Origin: an uncultured Flavobacteriaceae bacterium
GTDB lineage: Bacteria; Bacteroidota; Bacteroidia; Flavobacteriales; Flavobacteriaceae
NCBI GenBank assembly: GCA_947500525.1
Contig: CANMSH010000002.1
Location: 372,001 to 436,000, forward strand
DNA: 64,000 nucleotides
Direction: 5' to 3'
Notes under the pieces: generated by a model
What the model saw: the letters and a program-made list of their open reading frames with translations, nothing else
Told to the model about the DNA's origin: nothing
Databases searched by the model: none
Shown: positions 27,178 through 36,087 of the stretch, piece after piece
Position numbering within the stretch: position 1 is the stretch's first letter
Layout: each line of letters starts with the position of its first letter
Program-made: the position numbers and the translations under genes

Positions 27178-27975
27178 TTATTGAAAATTTCGTTGTCTTT
27201 TTACCTCAAATATTATTATCGCTGCAGATACCGAAACATTTAATGAATCGATTTGACCATTCATAGGAATAATAATGTTTTGACTAGAGTTATCTAGCCA
27301 TTGATCACTTAATCCTGTTGCTTCTGTTCCTACTACAATAGCACAAGAACGATTATAATCTAAAGTGTGATACAATTTTGATGCCGTTAACGCTGCGCAG
27401 TATATTTGGATTTCTTTTTGTTTTAAGTAATCTATAATCTCTTGGGTAGATCCTGTAGCAATTTGATTAGTGAATACACAACCAACGCTTGAACGGATAA
27501 TGTTTGGGTTATATATATCTGTTTTCGGATTTGCAATGAGCACAGCGTCAACATTCGCTGCATCGGCCGTTCTTAAGAGTGCACCAACGTTTCCAGGCTT
27601 TTCAGGCGCCTCCATTACTAAGATCACCGGATCATTGCGTTCAAAACTAATTGAATTAAGACTTAGCTCTTTCATCTCTAAAAGTGCGATAAGCCCCTCT
27701 GTAGAACCCCTAAACGCAAGTTTTTGATAAACGTTTTTGGATATTCTTATTAGTTTAGAATTTTCAATTTCAAGATTCTTCAAGTTCTTAGGATCAAAAA
27801 TCTCTTCACAAAAAAACAACATGTTCACATTGTAATTTGCTTTCTGAGCAAGAAGAATTTCTCGAGCGCCTTCGACAACGCACAATCCTGTTTTCTTTCG
27901 ATGTTTTGATTTTTCTTGTAAACGCAATACCTCTTTTATAAGCGGATTATGCGAACTCGTTATTTCTTTTATCAT
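27178..27975 (-). CDS. TrmH/SpoU family RNA 2'-O-methyltransferase
   Basis: From ATG 27975 (265 residues) the protein has an N-terminal L7Ae-like RNA-binding part (ITSSHNPLIKEVLRL, RKKTGLCVVEGAREI). A SPOUT domain follows with the three motifs NPNIIRSSVGCVF, AIVVGTEATGLSD and IPMNGQIDSLNVSVSAAI, which form the knotted SAM site. The target, 23S rRNA or tRNA ribose, cannot be assigned. An upstream ATG at 28074 would add a hydrophobic extension overlapping the divergent gene's promoter and is discounted. Confidence 0.9.
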   Translation of the reverse strand: MIKEITSSHNPLIKEVLRLQEKSKHRKKTGLCVVEGAREILLAQKANYNVNMLFFCEEIFDPKNLKNLEIENSKLIRISKNVYQKLAFRGSTEGLIALLEMKELSLNSISFERNDPVILVMEAPEKPGNVGALLRTADAANVDAVLIANPKTDIYNPNIIRSSVGCVFTNQIATGSTQEIIDYLKQKEIQIYCAALTASKLYHTLDYNRSCAIVVGTEATGLSDQWLDNSSQNIIIPMNGQIDSLNVSVSAAIIIFEVKRQRNFQ

Positions 27976-28058
27976 TATTTTACAAAAATACTGTAATAAA
28001 TGTAATTTCGTGACCAAGTTTCCGACAAAGGCAAAAACTAAAAAAATAATCTCATTCG

Positions 28059-28844
28059 ATGAAAAAACTAGCAATTTTAGCCGTTACACTTTTAATCGTA
28101 AGTAGTTGTAAAAAAAATACAGATACAAATGAATCTAAAGAATCAACTTCAGTAATAGAAGTAAAGACTTACCCTGAGAATATCACTAGCATTTTTAAAG
28201 CGCATGGTGGATTAGAAACTTGGAACAGTTTAGAAAATCTCACATTTGGCATGCAAAAAGGAGAAGATATGGAAATGACATCAGTGGCACTGAAGTCAAG
28301 AAAATCACTAATTGAAACTGCCAATCATAAATTAGGTTATGATGGAAAAGAAGTTTGGTTGCAAAATAAGGATACAGCCAATTATAAAGGAAACGCTAAG
28401 TTTTATTATAATTTAATGTTTTATTTTTATGCAATGCCATTTGTGCTAGCAGATGATGGCATTGCATATAAAGAAGCACCCGCTTTAGAGGTTGATAGTA
28501 AAAAATATCCTGGCATTCATATTTCTTATAATGCCGGAGTAGGAGAGTCGCCAGAAGATGAGTATATTTTGTATTATGATGACGAGACAAAAAAAATGGC
28601 GTGGTTGGCTTATACAGTGACATATTTTTCTAAAGAAAAGGCAACAAAGTATAACTTGATAAAATATGCTGATTGGCAAGAAATTGAAGGTCTTCAATTA
28701 CCGGCCACTTTACAATGGCATTCATACAAAGATGGTAAAGTAGGTGATATGGGAAATGAAGTTAAGTTTACCAAAATAACAGCATCTAAGACAATGGATG
28801 AGTCGATGTACTCAAAACCAGCAAGTGCAACTGTGGTCGAATAA
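28059..28844 (+). CDS. Lipoprotein of unknown function, DUF6503-like
   Basis: The signal MKKLAILAVTLLIVSSC is a standard lipobox. The mature protein (about 245 residues) has KAHGGLETWNSLENLTF near its start, a SPEDEYILYYDDE segment and a later W...GLQLPATLQW. The AHG-W-L start and SP-D-Y-LYY strand recur in the lipoprotein at 3232-3915, so the two are paralogues of a beta-sandwich family. It is transcribed divergently from the methyltransferase operon, and a strong terminator follows. Confidence 0.7.
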   Translation: MKKLAILAVTLLIVSSCKKNTDTNESKESTSVIEVKTYPENITSIFKAHGGLETWNSLENLTFGMQKGEDMEMTSVALKSRKSLIETANHKLGYDGKEVWLQNKDTANYKGNAKFYYNLMFYFYAMPFVLADDGIAYKEAPALEVDSKKYPGIHISYNAGVGESPEDEYILYYDDETKKMAWLAYTVTYFSKEKATKYNLIKYADWQEIEGLQLPATLQWHSYKDGKVGDMGNEVKFTKITASKTMDESMYSKPASATVVE

Positions 28845-28865
28845 TATATTGATCAATATAGAACC

Positions 28866-28897
28866 AAAAAAAGCTCCTTGATAGAAGGAGCTTTTTT
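28866..28897. terminator. Bidirectional terminator between convergent genes
   Basis: Stem AAAAAGCTCCTT/AAGGAGCTTTTTT with loop GATAG. A on the left and T on the right flank it, giving U-tails on both strands. It serves the lipoprotein and the convergent amidohydrolase pair. Confidence 0.9.
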
Positions 28898-28913
28898 ATT
28901 CATACTATAGTTA

Positions 28914-30218
28914 TTATTTCTTGCTATATTTTTGCATATATCTTTTATGCAAAGTAGTTTGGTATGTCTCTAAACTTAACGTTCTTCCTTGAATAAAAGC
29001 GTGCTCTACGATATTAGTACGCATATCTAATGCATCACCTTGAGAAATGAATAAGGTAGCATCTTTACCAACTTCTAAACTTCCAACGATGTCATCAATC
29101 CCTAAGATTTTGGCTGCATTTAACGTGATCATTTGTACTGCCTTTTCTTTGTCGAGACCATGGGCTGCATACGTACCAGCATAAAACGGTAAATTACGCG
29201 TATTCATACGTTCCATTTGACCTTCCATCTCAATCGCAACCAATATTCCTTTATCTGATAGATTTTTTGCTAATTTGAACGGCCCTAAAACATCATCATC
29301 TTGCGCCCACGGTAATCTATGTGGTCTTGGAACTAAAACTGGGATACTATGCTTTTTTAACAAATCGGTCACACGATCTGCTTCATTGCCATGCACAATT
29401 ACAATATTGGTAATGCTTATGTTCACTGCCCAATTCACAGCGTCAACAATTTCCTTTTCTCTTCCTGCATGAATATACAGCTTTTGTTTTCCATTCATAA
29501 TACCTTTTAGCGCGTCAAACTGAAGGTTCTTTTCTTTTTGCCCTCCTTTTAAATAGGTATTTGCATTCTTGAAGAAATTAGCTATCTCCGAAACTTGTTT
29601 TGCATAGTTTTTACTTGGCTTAAATGACGGGTCTTCACCTAACCACCATCTTCCTTGTTGATACGCCGAAGGCCAATTGATGTGCACTCCATCATCAATT
29701 TTTACGGCGGCATCTTCCCAATTCCATGCATCAAATTGTACTACAGAAGAAGTCCCTGAAATTGTTCCTCCTCTAGGTGTGGTCTGCGCCATCAAAACTC
29801 CATTGGGCCTCATGCTTTCTACAACTTTAGATTCAGCATTATAGGCAATAATACTTCTAATATGTGGTAAAAACGTTCCAACTTCATCAAAATCTCGAGT
29901 TGCCTTTACAGCATCAATCTCTGCAAGTCCTAAAGAGGCATTGGTCGCAATAAAACCTGGGTATACATGTTTACCATTAGCATCGATAGACTTTCCATAA
30001 TTACTTGAATTGGCATCTGAAGATTTACCAACAAACGTGATTTTTCCATTGTCAAAACCTATGGCACCATCTTGTATAACATTGCCATTGCCTATATGGA
30101 TGATGGCACCCGTTATCAATATAGAAGCACTTTGTTTATCGGCTGGTGTCTGTTGACCATAAGAATAGCTTCCTATCAACAGTAATACGATTGTAAATGT
30201 TTTATATATATTTTTCAT
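28914..30218 (-). CDS. Exported amidohydrolase-like protein lacking the HxH metal motif
   Basis: A signal peptide (TFTIVLLLIGSYSYGQ) precedes a composite beta-sandwich/TIM-barrel amidohydrolase fold. The usual GFID-x-HxH entry motif reads YPGFIATNASLGL, with no histidines, and no terminal SD(D) Asp motif is visible; LYIHAG and IVIVHGNEADR remain. The end GSLEVGKDATLFISQGDAL is typical of the imidazolonepropionase-like group. It is probably catalytically impaired or uses other ligands. It lies 10 bases downstream of the larger double-domain homologue. Confidence 0.8.
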   Translation of the reverse strand: MKNIYKTFTIVLLLIGSYSYGQQTPADKQSASILITGAIIHIGNGNVIQDGAIGFDNGKITFVGKSSDANSSNYGKSIDANGKHVYPGFIATNASLGLAEIDAVKATRDFDEVGTFLPHIRSIIAYNAESKVVESMRPNGVLMAQTTPRGGTISGTSSVVQFDAWNWEDAAVKIDDGVHINWPSAYQQGRWWLGEDPSFKPSKNYAKQVSEIANFFKNANTYLKGGQKEKNLQFDALKGIMNGKQKLYIHAGREKEIVDAVNWAVNISITNIVIVHGNEADRVTDLLKKHSIPVLVPRPHRLPWAQDDDVLGPFKLAKNLSDKGILVAIEMEGQMERMNTRNLPFYAGTYAAHGLDKEKAVQMITLNAAKILGIDDIVGSLEVGKDATLFISQGDALDMRTNIVEHAFIQGRTLSLETYQTTLHKRYMQKYSKK

Positions 30219-30228
30219 CTGAGTATAT

Positions 30229-33200
30229 TTATCGTTGATATATTAATGAATCACAGTGCAGCTCTACTTTTTTCTTTGTTTTTGGCGTTTGTGTTTTCAT
30301 TCCTTTATTCTTAGCCTTCAACATCATATTTATGAGCTTATTTCGCTCTAATTGAATGGCTTCCATCATTTCAGGAAGTTTCTCAAGGTCATAGTAAATA
30401 GCACCTTCGATCATTGTCTTTTCTGCTTTCGCATAAACTGACATTGGATGATCTGTCCACAAGACTAAATCTGCATCTTTACCAACTTTCACACTACCAA
30501 TTCTATCGTCTAAATGCAACATCTTCGCTGGATTCAACGTCACAAATTTCCAAGCATCTTCTTCTGAAACACCACCATACTTAACGGTTTTAGCAGCCTC
30601 CTGATTCAATCTTCGAGACATTTCACGGTCATCCGAATTAATAGCAGTTACAACTCCTTGACTATGCATAATAGCCGCATTAAAGGGAATCGCATCGTTC
30701 ACTTCATATTTATAAGCCCACCAATCAGAAAACGTAGAGCCTGCAACTCCATGAGCTTGCATTTTGTCAGCAACTTTATATCCTTCCAAAATATGTGTGA
30801 ACGTGTTGATATTAAAATTAAAACGATCAGCAACTTTCATCAACATATTAATTTCACTTTGTACATAAGAGTGGCATGAAACGAAACGTTCCTTGTTTAA
30901 TATTTGCGCTAATGTTTCCATTTCAATATCAAATCTTGGTGCCTTTGTTCTTGCCTTGATCTTTTTAGAGAGCTTATTGTAACTTTTCCACTCGTTGTCA
31001 TATTCTTTAGCTCTTTGAAAATAGTCTACGAATACCTGTTCAACACCCATTCTGGTTTGTGGGAAGCGAATACCATTAGAACTTCTTGATTGTTTTACGT
31101 TTTCACCTAAAGCAAACTTTATAAATGGATCTGCATTTGGATTTATTAGCTTATCAGCAGTTTCTCCCCATTTCAATTTTAATATTGCAGATCGACCACC
31201 AATAGGGTTTGCCGAACCATGTAGAATTTGTATGGATGTTACTCCACCAGATAAATTTCTAAAAATATTAATATCATCGTCACTCACCACATCTTCTATA
31301 GTAACTTCGGCAGTCGAATTATGTCCTGCTTCATTTATAGATGCGGCAGCAATATGAGAATGTTCATCTACAATACCTGCAGTTAAATGCTTACCAGTAG
31401 CATCTATGGTTCTTGCATTTGCATCAGAAAGATTGGTGCCAATTTTCACAATTTTACCGTTTTTCACCAAGACATCAGTGTCTTTTAAAATTCCTTCCGA
31501 TTCATTTGTCCAAACTGTCGCATGCTTAAATAATACTGTTTCTTGACTGGCTTTTTCACTTAGACCATAAGCGGTATTTGGAAAAGACACTGGTAACACT
31601 TCAATTTTAGTATCGCCTTTAGTTTCTTTCCCTTTCGAGGTTTCTTCGGTCTTAGTATTTGGTTTCTTTACGGCACTCCAAGTAACTTGCTTGCCACTTG
31701 CCAATGAACCGCTACCTGAAAAATTATCGCTTTTATCTACAACAGCTTTCAATCGAACAAAACGTTTTTCTGTTTCATCAAAAGGAATATAAATTAAGTT
31801 CAACCAACCATCTTTATAGGTAACTTTAGAGTCCATTTTCAGACTGTCTTTCTTCAATTCTGACTTTAATTTACTTGGTGTTCCAGATAACTTTAACTTA
31901 TAAGAATTGCCTATTATTTTCAGGTCATAGTCACCTCTAATATCTTTCAGGTTCATATCATTTATGACATTCTTATGTCCTTGAACCCAATTCTCATATA
32001 ATGTAGTTTCTTTATCAAAGATATCTCCAGAACTAATTAAAAAATTTGCGAGAGCACCTTTTTTAAGACTTCCTATTACATTGCTTTTCCCCAACATTCT
32101 GGCTGGCACAGTAGTAAGTGCTTCTAAAGCTTTTGTTTTATCATAACCGTGCTTAATTGCATTCATCAGGTTACTTTTAAAACTACTGGTCTTTTTTAAT
32201 CCCGAAGTTGTAAGTGCAAAAGAAATTCCATTTTCAGACAAAACTTTAGGATTGGTTGGCGCCTGATTCCAATGGCGCATATCTTTTAATTCGACCAATC
32301 CTTCATTTAGTGGATTACTTACATCATAGGCTGCAGGAAAATCTATGGGTATAATATAACGTGCATTAGTAGCTTTAATTTCTTTAATCCTAGCGTACTC
32401 ATCACCGCCACCCTTAATAATATAATTGGTTTTAAATTCATTCGCAATTTTATCAGCACGTAAACTATTAACCATACTGCCAGCGTCAAAAATTTGTGGT
32501 AAGTTTTTATTTCTATTAAAGGCCTCAAGAGATCTATCGGTGGTAGTTGCACCACTTTTGGCATACCAACTTGCATCATGATATACTTGACGCAATAAGG
32601 CCATAGCTCCCATTAATGAAGTAGGATAACTTTGTCTAGAAGTATTGCCTTTTCTAAATGAGAAATGCTGTGCAGCTTTACCATCTATGATGCGGATATC
32701 ATTGCCATCAGTTGAATTTAAGGCTACTAAGGTACTTGTACCTCGAATAATACCATCTTGAAAATGAGTATTTACAACCCCAAAGCCTGCCTTTACTAAC
32801 TCTGCAGACTTTTTTGTATCAAACTTAAGTTTATCAAGGGCATTGATTTCTGGGGTAATGTGATCATTCCAATAATATCCCTTGCGAGTAGCATCTAATT
32901 GAGGGCGTCTATTAAAATTAAAACTTCTTTTTGGTGTTGAAATACCAAAATCAGAATATATCTCTATAAAAGACGGATAGATATGCTTGCCTTCTAAATC
33001 GATATTGATTGCATTTGACGGTATGGCAACAGCGTTTCCAGATGAAACAATTTTTCCATTCTTAATCAAAAGTGTTCCATTGTCAATAACCTCGGTTGGA
33101 GTTACATAAATCTTAGCGTTGGTAAAAGCGATATAATTATCGTTTTTAGTTTTGACGCCATCATTTTTCGGAAAATATTTTTGAGCTGATAAATTGAGGA

Positions 33201-33261
33201 AACCAAAAACAGCTAACAAAAAAAGCATCCTCAACTTTAATTTTGAGTTTGTTTGTGTCAT
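30229..33261 (-). CDS. Exported double-domain amidohydrolase (N-unit degenerate, C-unit intact)
   Basis: The 1010-residue protein has a signal peptide (MLFLLAVFGFLNLSAQ) and two amidohydrolase units. Unit 1 (about 30-470) has YPSFIEIYSDFG in place of HxH and ends GSLKKGALANFLIS. A Lys-rich linker and a beta region follow. Unit 2 (about 590-980) has the full set: GIVDEHSHI, FVSCHSY, FTHILEGYKVAD, NSDDREMSRR and GSVKVGKDADLVLW. Activity is expected only in unit 2; the substrate is unknown, perhaps cyclic amides or dipeptides. The N-unit may act structurally. Confidence 0.85.
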   Translation of the reverse strand: MTQTNSKLKLRMLFLLAVFGFLNLSAQKYFPKNDGVKTKNDNYIAFTNAKIYVTPTEVIDNGTLLIKNGKIVSSGNAVAIPSNAINIDLEGKHIYPSFIEIYSDFGISTPKRSFNFNRRPQLDATRKGYYWNDHITPEINALDKLKFDTKKSAELVKAGFGVVNTHFQDGIIRGTSTLVALNSTDGNDIRIIDGKAAQHFSFRKGNTSRQSYPTSLMGAMALLRQVYHDASWYAKSGATTTDRSLEAFNRNKNLPQIFDAGSMVNSLRADKIANEFKTNYIIKGGGDEYARIKEIKATNARYIIPIDFPAAYDVSNPLNEGLVELKDMRHWNQAPTNPKVLSENGISFALTTSGLKKTSSFKSNLMNAIKHGYDKTKALEALTTVPARMLGKSNVIGSLKKGALANFLISSGDIFDKETTLYENWVQGHKNVINDMNLKDIRGDYDLKIIGNSYKLKLSGTPSKLKSELKKDSLKMDSKVTYKDGWLNLIYIPFDETEKRFVRLKAVVDKSDNFSGSGSLASGKQVTWSAVKKPNTKTEETSKGKETKGDTKIEVLPVSFPNTAYGLSEKASQETVLFKHATVWTNESEGILKDTDVLVKNGKIVKIGTNLSDANARTIDATGKHLTAGIVDEHSHIAAASINEAGHNSTAEVTIEDVVSDDDINIFRNLSGGVTSIQILHGSANPIGGRSAILKLKWGETADKLINPNADPFIKFALGENVKQSRSSNGIRFPQTRMGVEQVFVDYFQRAKEYDNEWKSYNKLSKKIKARTKAPRFDIEMETLAQILNKERFVSCHSYVQSEINMLMKVADRFNFNINTFTHILEGYKVADKMQAHGVAGSTFSDWWAYKYEVNDAIPFNAAIMHSQGVVTAINSDDREMSRRLNQEAAKTVKYGGVSEEDAWKFVTLNPAKMLHLDDRIGSVKVGKDADLVLWTDHPMSVYAKAEKTMIEGAIYYDLEKLPEMMEAIQLERNKLINMMLKAKNKGMKTQTPKTKKKVELHCDSLIYQR

Positions 33262-33350
33262 AGAATTAGGTGAGTTAATTAATAGCTATAAATTTATAAC
33301 TATAATTCGGAGCTACTGATAAAATGAAGAAATTAACATTTTTTTAAGAA

Positions 33351-34427
33351 TTAATACAAACTGTATTTTTCTCGATAGGCAACTAACAGACCGACCATTT
33401 TGCTATAGCCTTGCATACCATCTTTTTGCTGGTTAGCTTTTAAATAGTTATCATAGAAAAGTTTAAAAAACGGTTCAGCTTTATTTTGGTACGATTGCCA
33501 AAACTCTTGAGATTCTTTAAATGTTTTCGTAATTCCTTTTGGAAGGTCATTAATTATTTGTCTTCCTTTTATAGAATCCATACCATAAACTGCCTTTATC
33601 GAGTATCTCAATGCTGCAGAATAACCAGAGAATTTGAAATAATCATTAGTATGGTGAGTGGCAGCCAAATAACCAATAAAATTCGCTTCACTTTCTGAGG
33701 CGTATCCTAATTGATGAGCAACTTCATGACTTCCAATCATTGGCAAATTAATTTTTGGCACTAGATAATCAACTTGAGCCTCACCAGAAATAGGATTGAA
33801 ATAGCCCGAAAATCCCATATAAGTAAGCGGCAAGCTAAACAATGATTTTTTAATAGATGTATTATGATATTTAAACTGAGGGAATTTTATACTAAGACTA
33901 TCGTATCCTGTATGCACCTGATTTATTAACCAATCTTCTGAATGTTGAACATCTATTTTTACTGAATCGTTTTGTGTAATTTGAAAATGTGCATTTTTTG
34001 TTAATTCTACTAAATCATTTGTAAGTTCTATTAACTCAGGTAAAGCATATTGTTTTTGTTTCAATTCTAAAGTGTTAAACAAAGAGTCTTTATGATAGTT
34101 CAATCCCCAAAACAGATTAAATAAAAAATAAAAGATAGAAATATATGCTCCGAAACGAAACAGTATTTCTTTAAGATTTCTAAACTTATTTTTAAAGAGT
34201 GAATAGATTGAAAAAATTAAAAATACACCTAACAAAAAATAATAAACATCTCCGATAGAGAAAGGAATCCATCCGAATACCTTTCTAAATATTGAAGAAA
34301 TTACAGGGTAAATGCCATTCGAGTAATAGCTCTCTACGACCCGCGGAAATCTTGAAATTACAGCAATAAATAAAACTTGGACAACGAAGAAAATTGTTAG
34401 AACTTTGTATATATTTTGCTTTTTCAT
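33351..34427 (-). CDS. DUF3810 membrane protein with gluzincin-like motif
   Basis: The 358-residue protein has three N-terminal transmembrane helices (about 8-26, 55-75, 90-110), then an extracytoplasmic domain containing GSHEVAHQLGYASESEANF. That is an HExxH zinc motif with a downstream Glu as in gluzincin peptidases. The family (DUF3810) is widespread in Bacteroidota and has no established substrate. It is transcribed away from dnaB, with a 139-base divergent spacer. Confidence 0.85.
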   Translation of the reverse strand: MKKQNIYKVLTIFFVVQVLFIAVISRFPRVVESYYSNGIYPVISSIFRKVFGWIPFSIGDVYYFLLGVFLIFSIYSLFKNKFRNLKEILFRFGAYISIFYFLFNLFWGLNYHKDSLFNTLELKQKQYALPELIELTNDLVELTKNAHFQITQNDSVKIDVQHSEDWLINQVHTGYDSLSIKFPQFKYHNTSIKKSLFSLPLTYMGFSGYFNPISGEAQVDYLVPKINLPMIGSHEVAHQLGYASESEANFIGYLAATHHTNDYFKFSGYSAALRYSIKAVYGMDSIKGRQIINDLPKGITKTFKESQEFWQSYQNKAEPFFKLFYDNYLKANQQKDGMQGYSKMVGLLVAYREKYSLY

Positions 34428-34554
34428 AAACCAAAAATAGTTAAATATTATATAGAAATAATTCTAATCGACTTATTAACAAAACTTTCACTTGTTAACA
34501 GAAAGTGTCAACAAATAAAACCTTAAATTAGAAACTTTTCTAGCCATAAAAAAT

Positions 34555-34562
34555 TACATTTG
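34555..34562 (+). promoter_or_regulatory. -7 box of dnaB (leaderless candidate)
   Basis: TACATTTG matches TAnnTTTG and ends 4 bases before ATG 34567, so transcription should start at or within 2 bases of the start codon. No other plausible box lies closer upstream. Confidence 0.55.
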
Positions 34563-34566
34563 CTTG

Positions 34567-36078
34567 ATGGAAAAATTACAACCTATACGCGCAAAAAATC
34601 CTAAAAAAGGGACTCTAATCAATCTTGAAAAAGGCAAGCTGCCACCGCAAGCGGTTGATTTAGAGGAAGCTGTATTGGGTGCAATGATGATTGATAAAAA
34701 AGGGGTTGATGATATTATAGATATTTTACATGGCGATGCTTTCTATAAACCTGCGCATCAAGACATTTTTAACGCAATGTTTTTGTTATTCAACGCTTCT
34801 GAACCAATTGATTTATTAACTGTTTCAAATCAACTGCGAAAAGAAGGGAAGTTAGACAGTGTTGGTGGTGATTTTTACCTAGTAAATCTCACTCAAAAAG
34901 TATCTTCTTCGGCACATATAGAATTTCATGCTCGAATTATTATACAAAAGTACATTCAGCGCAGATTGATTACTATTTCTAGTGAGATCATAGACGAAGC
35001 GTATGATGAAACTAGTGATGTATTTGATCTATTAGACTCTGCCGAAACGAAGTTATTTGAAGTGACTCAAGGGAATTTAAAAAAGAGTTCAGAGGCTGCA
35101 GAAGGATTAGTATCACAGGCCTTGAAAAAAATTGAAGAGATTTCGGGGAAGGAAGGAATGAGTGGAATACCTTCTGGATTCACCAAACTAGATGCTTTGA
35201 CCTCAGGATGGCAACCCTCTGATCTAGTGATACTTGCAGCAAGACCAGGTATGGGAAAAACTGCTTTTGTCATGTCGATGGCAAAAAACATGGCTATTGA
35301 TTTTGATATACCTGCAGCGATATTCTCTCTAGAGATGTCTTCTGTTCAGCTAATCACCAGAATGATATCTAGTGAAACTGGCATTTCTTCTGGTAAACTA
35401 CGTAAAGGAGATTTACAACCTCATGAATGGGAACAACTAAACGTTAAAGTAAAAAATTTATCAAAAGCGCCAATTTTTATTGATGACACGCCTTCACTTT
35501 CTATATTCGATTTACGTGCCAAATGTCGTCGTCTAGCTTCACAACATGGTATAAAAATAATTATTATTGATTATTTACAATTAATGACGGCAGGATCTGC
35601 CGTAAAAGGAGGGAACCGTGAACAAGAAATATCTACCATATCACGAAATCTTAAAGCACTAGCGAAAGAATTGAATATCCCGGTAATTGCACTATCTCAG
35701 TTATCTCGAGCTGTAGAAACACGAGGTGGAAGTAAACGTCCATTACTATCAGATTTACGTGAATCGGGTGCGATTGAACAAGATGCAGATATCGTTTCTT
35801 TTATATATCGCCCCGAATATTATGGTGTTACTGAATGGGATGATGAAGAAAGAACTCCATGTGAAGGGCAAGCAGAGTTTATTGTTGCAAAACATAGAAA
35901 TGGTGGTTTAGAAAATATTCGATTAAAATTTACAGGTCATTTAGCAGAATTTTCTGACCTTGAGGAGGCATTTGCAACAGAATTTCAGTCTAAAATGAAC
36001 GATGTAATTACTTCAAATCAACTGCCAAATGCTGAAGATGTATTCGGTTCTCCTGATGATAGTGATGTACCATTCTAA
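34567..36078 (+). CDS. dnaB: Replicative DNA helicase DnaB
   Basis: The 503-residue protein has an N-terminal domain (LPPQAVDLEEAVLGAMM) and a RecA-like core with Walker A AARPGMGKTA, IIDYLQLM (Walker B), LSQLSR and the R-finger region FIVAKHRNGG. It forms the hexameric ring that unwinds DNA at the fork. No intein is present. A TTG three bases upstream is in frame, but the ATG at 34567 is preferred. The -7 box immediately upstream predicts a leaderless mRNA. Confidence 0.96.
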   Translation: MEKLQPIRAKNPKKGTLINLEKGKLPPQAVDLEEAVLGAMMIDKKGVDDIIDILHGDAFYKPAHQDIFNAMFLLFNASEPIDLLTVSNQLRKEGKLDSVGGDFYLVNLTQKVSSSAHIEFHARIIIQKYIQRRLITISSEIIDEAYDETSDVFDLLDSAETKLFEVTQGNLKKSSEAAEGLVSQALKKIEEISGKEGMSGIPSGFTKLDALTSGWQPSDLVILAARPGMGKTAFVMSMAKNMAIDFDIPAAIFSLEMSSVQLITRMISSETGISSGKLRKGDLQPHEWEQLNVKVKNLSKAPIFIDDTPSLSIFDLRAKCRRLASQHGIKIIIIDYLQLMTAGSAVKGGNREQEISTISRNLKALAKELNIPVIALSQLSRAVETRGGSKRPLLSDLRESGAIEQDADIVSFIYRPEYYGVTEWDDEERTPCEGQAEFIVAKHRNGGLENIRLKFTGHLAEFSDLEEAFATEFQSKMNDVITSNQLPNAEDVFGSPDDSDVPF

Positions 36079-36087
36079 TGATACTAT

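Noticed and set aside
34484-34510. Inverted repeat ACTTTC...GAAAGT around GTTAACA upstream of dnaB
   Set aside because: Only a 6-base stem with an 11-base loop in AT-rich DNA; no T-run and no match to a DnaA box, so I did not call an origin or operator.
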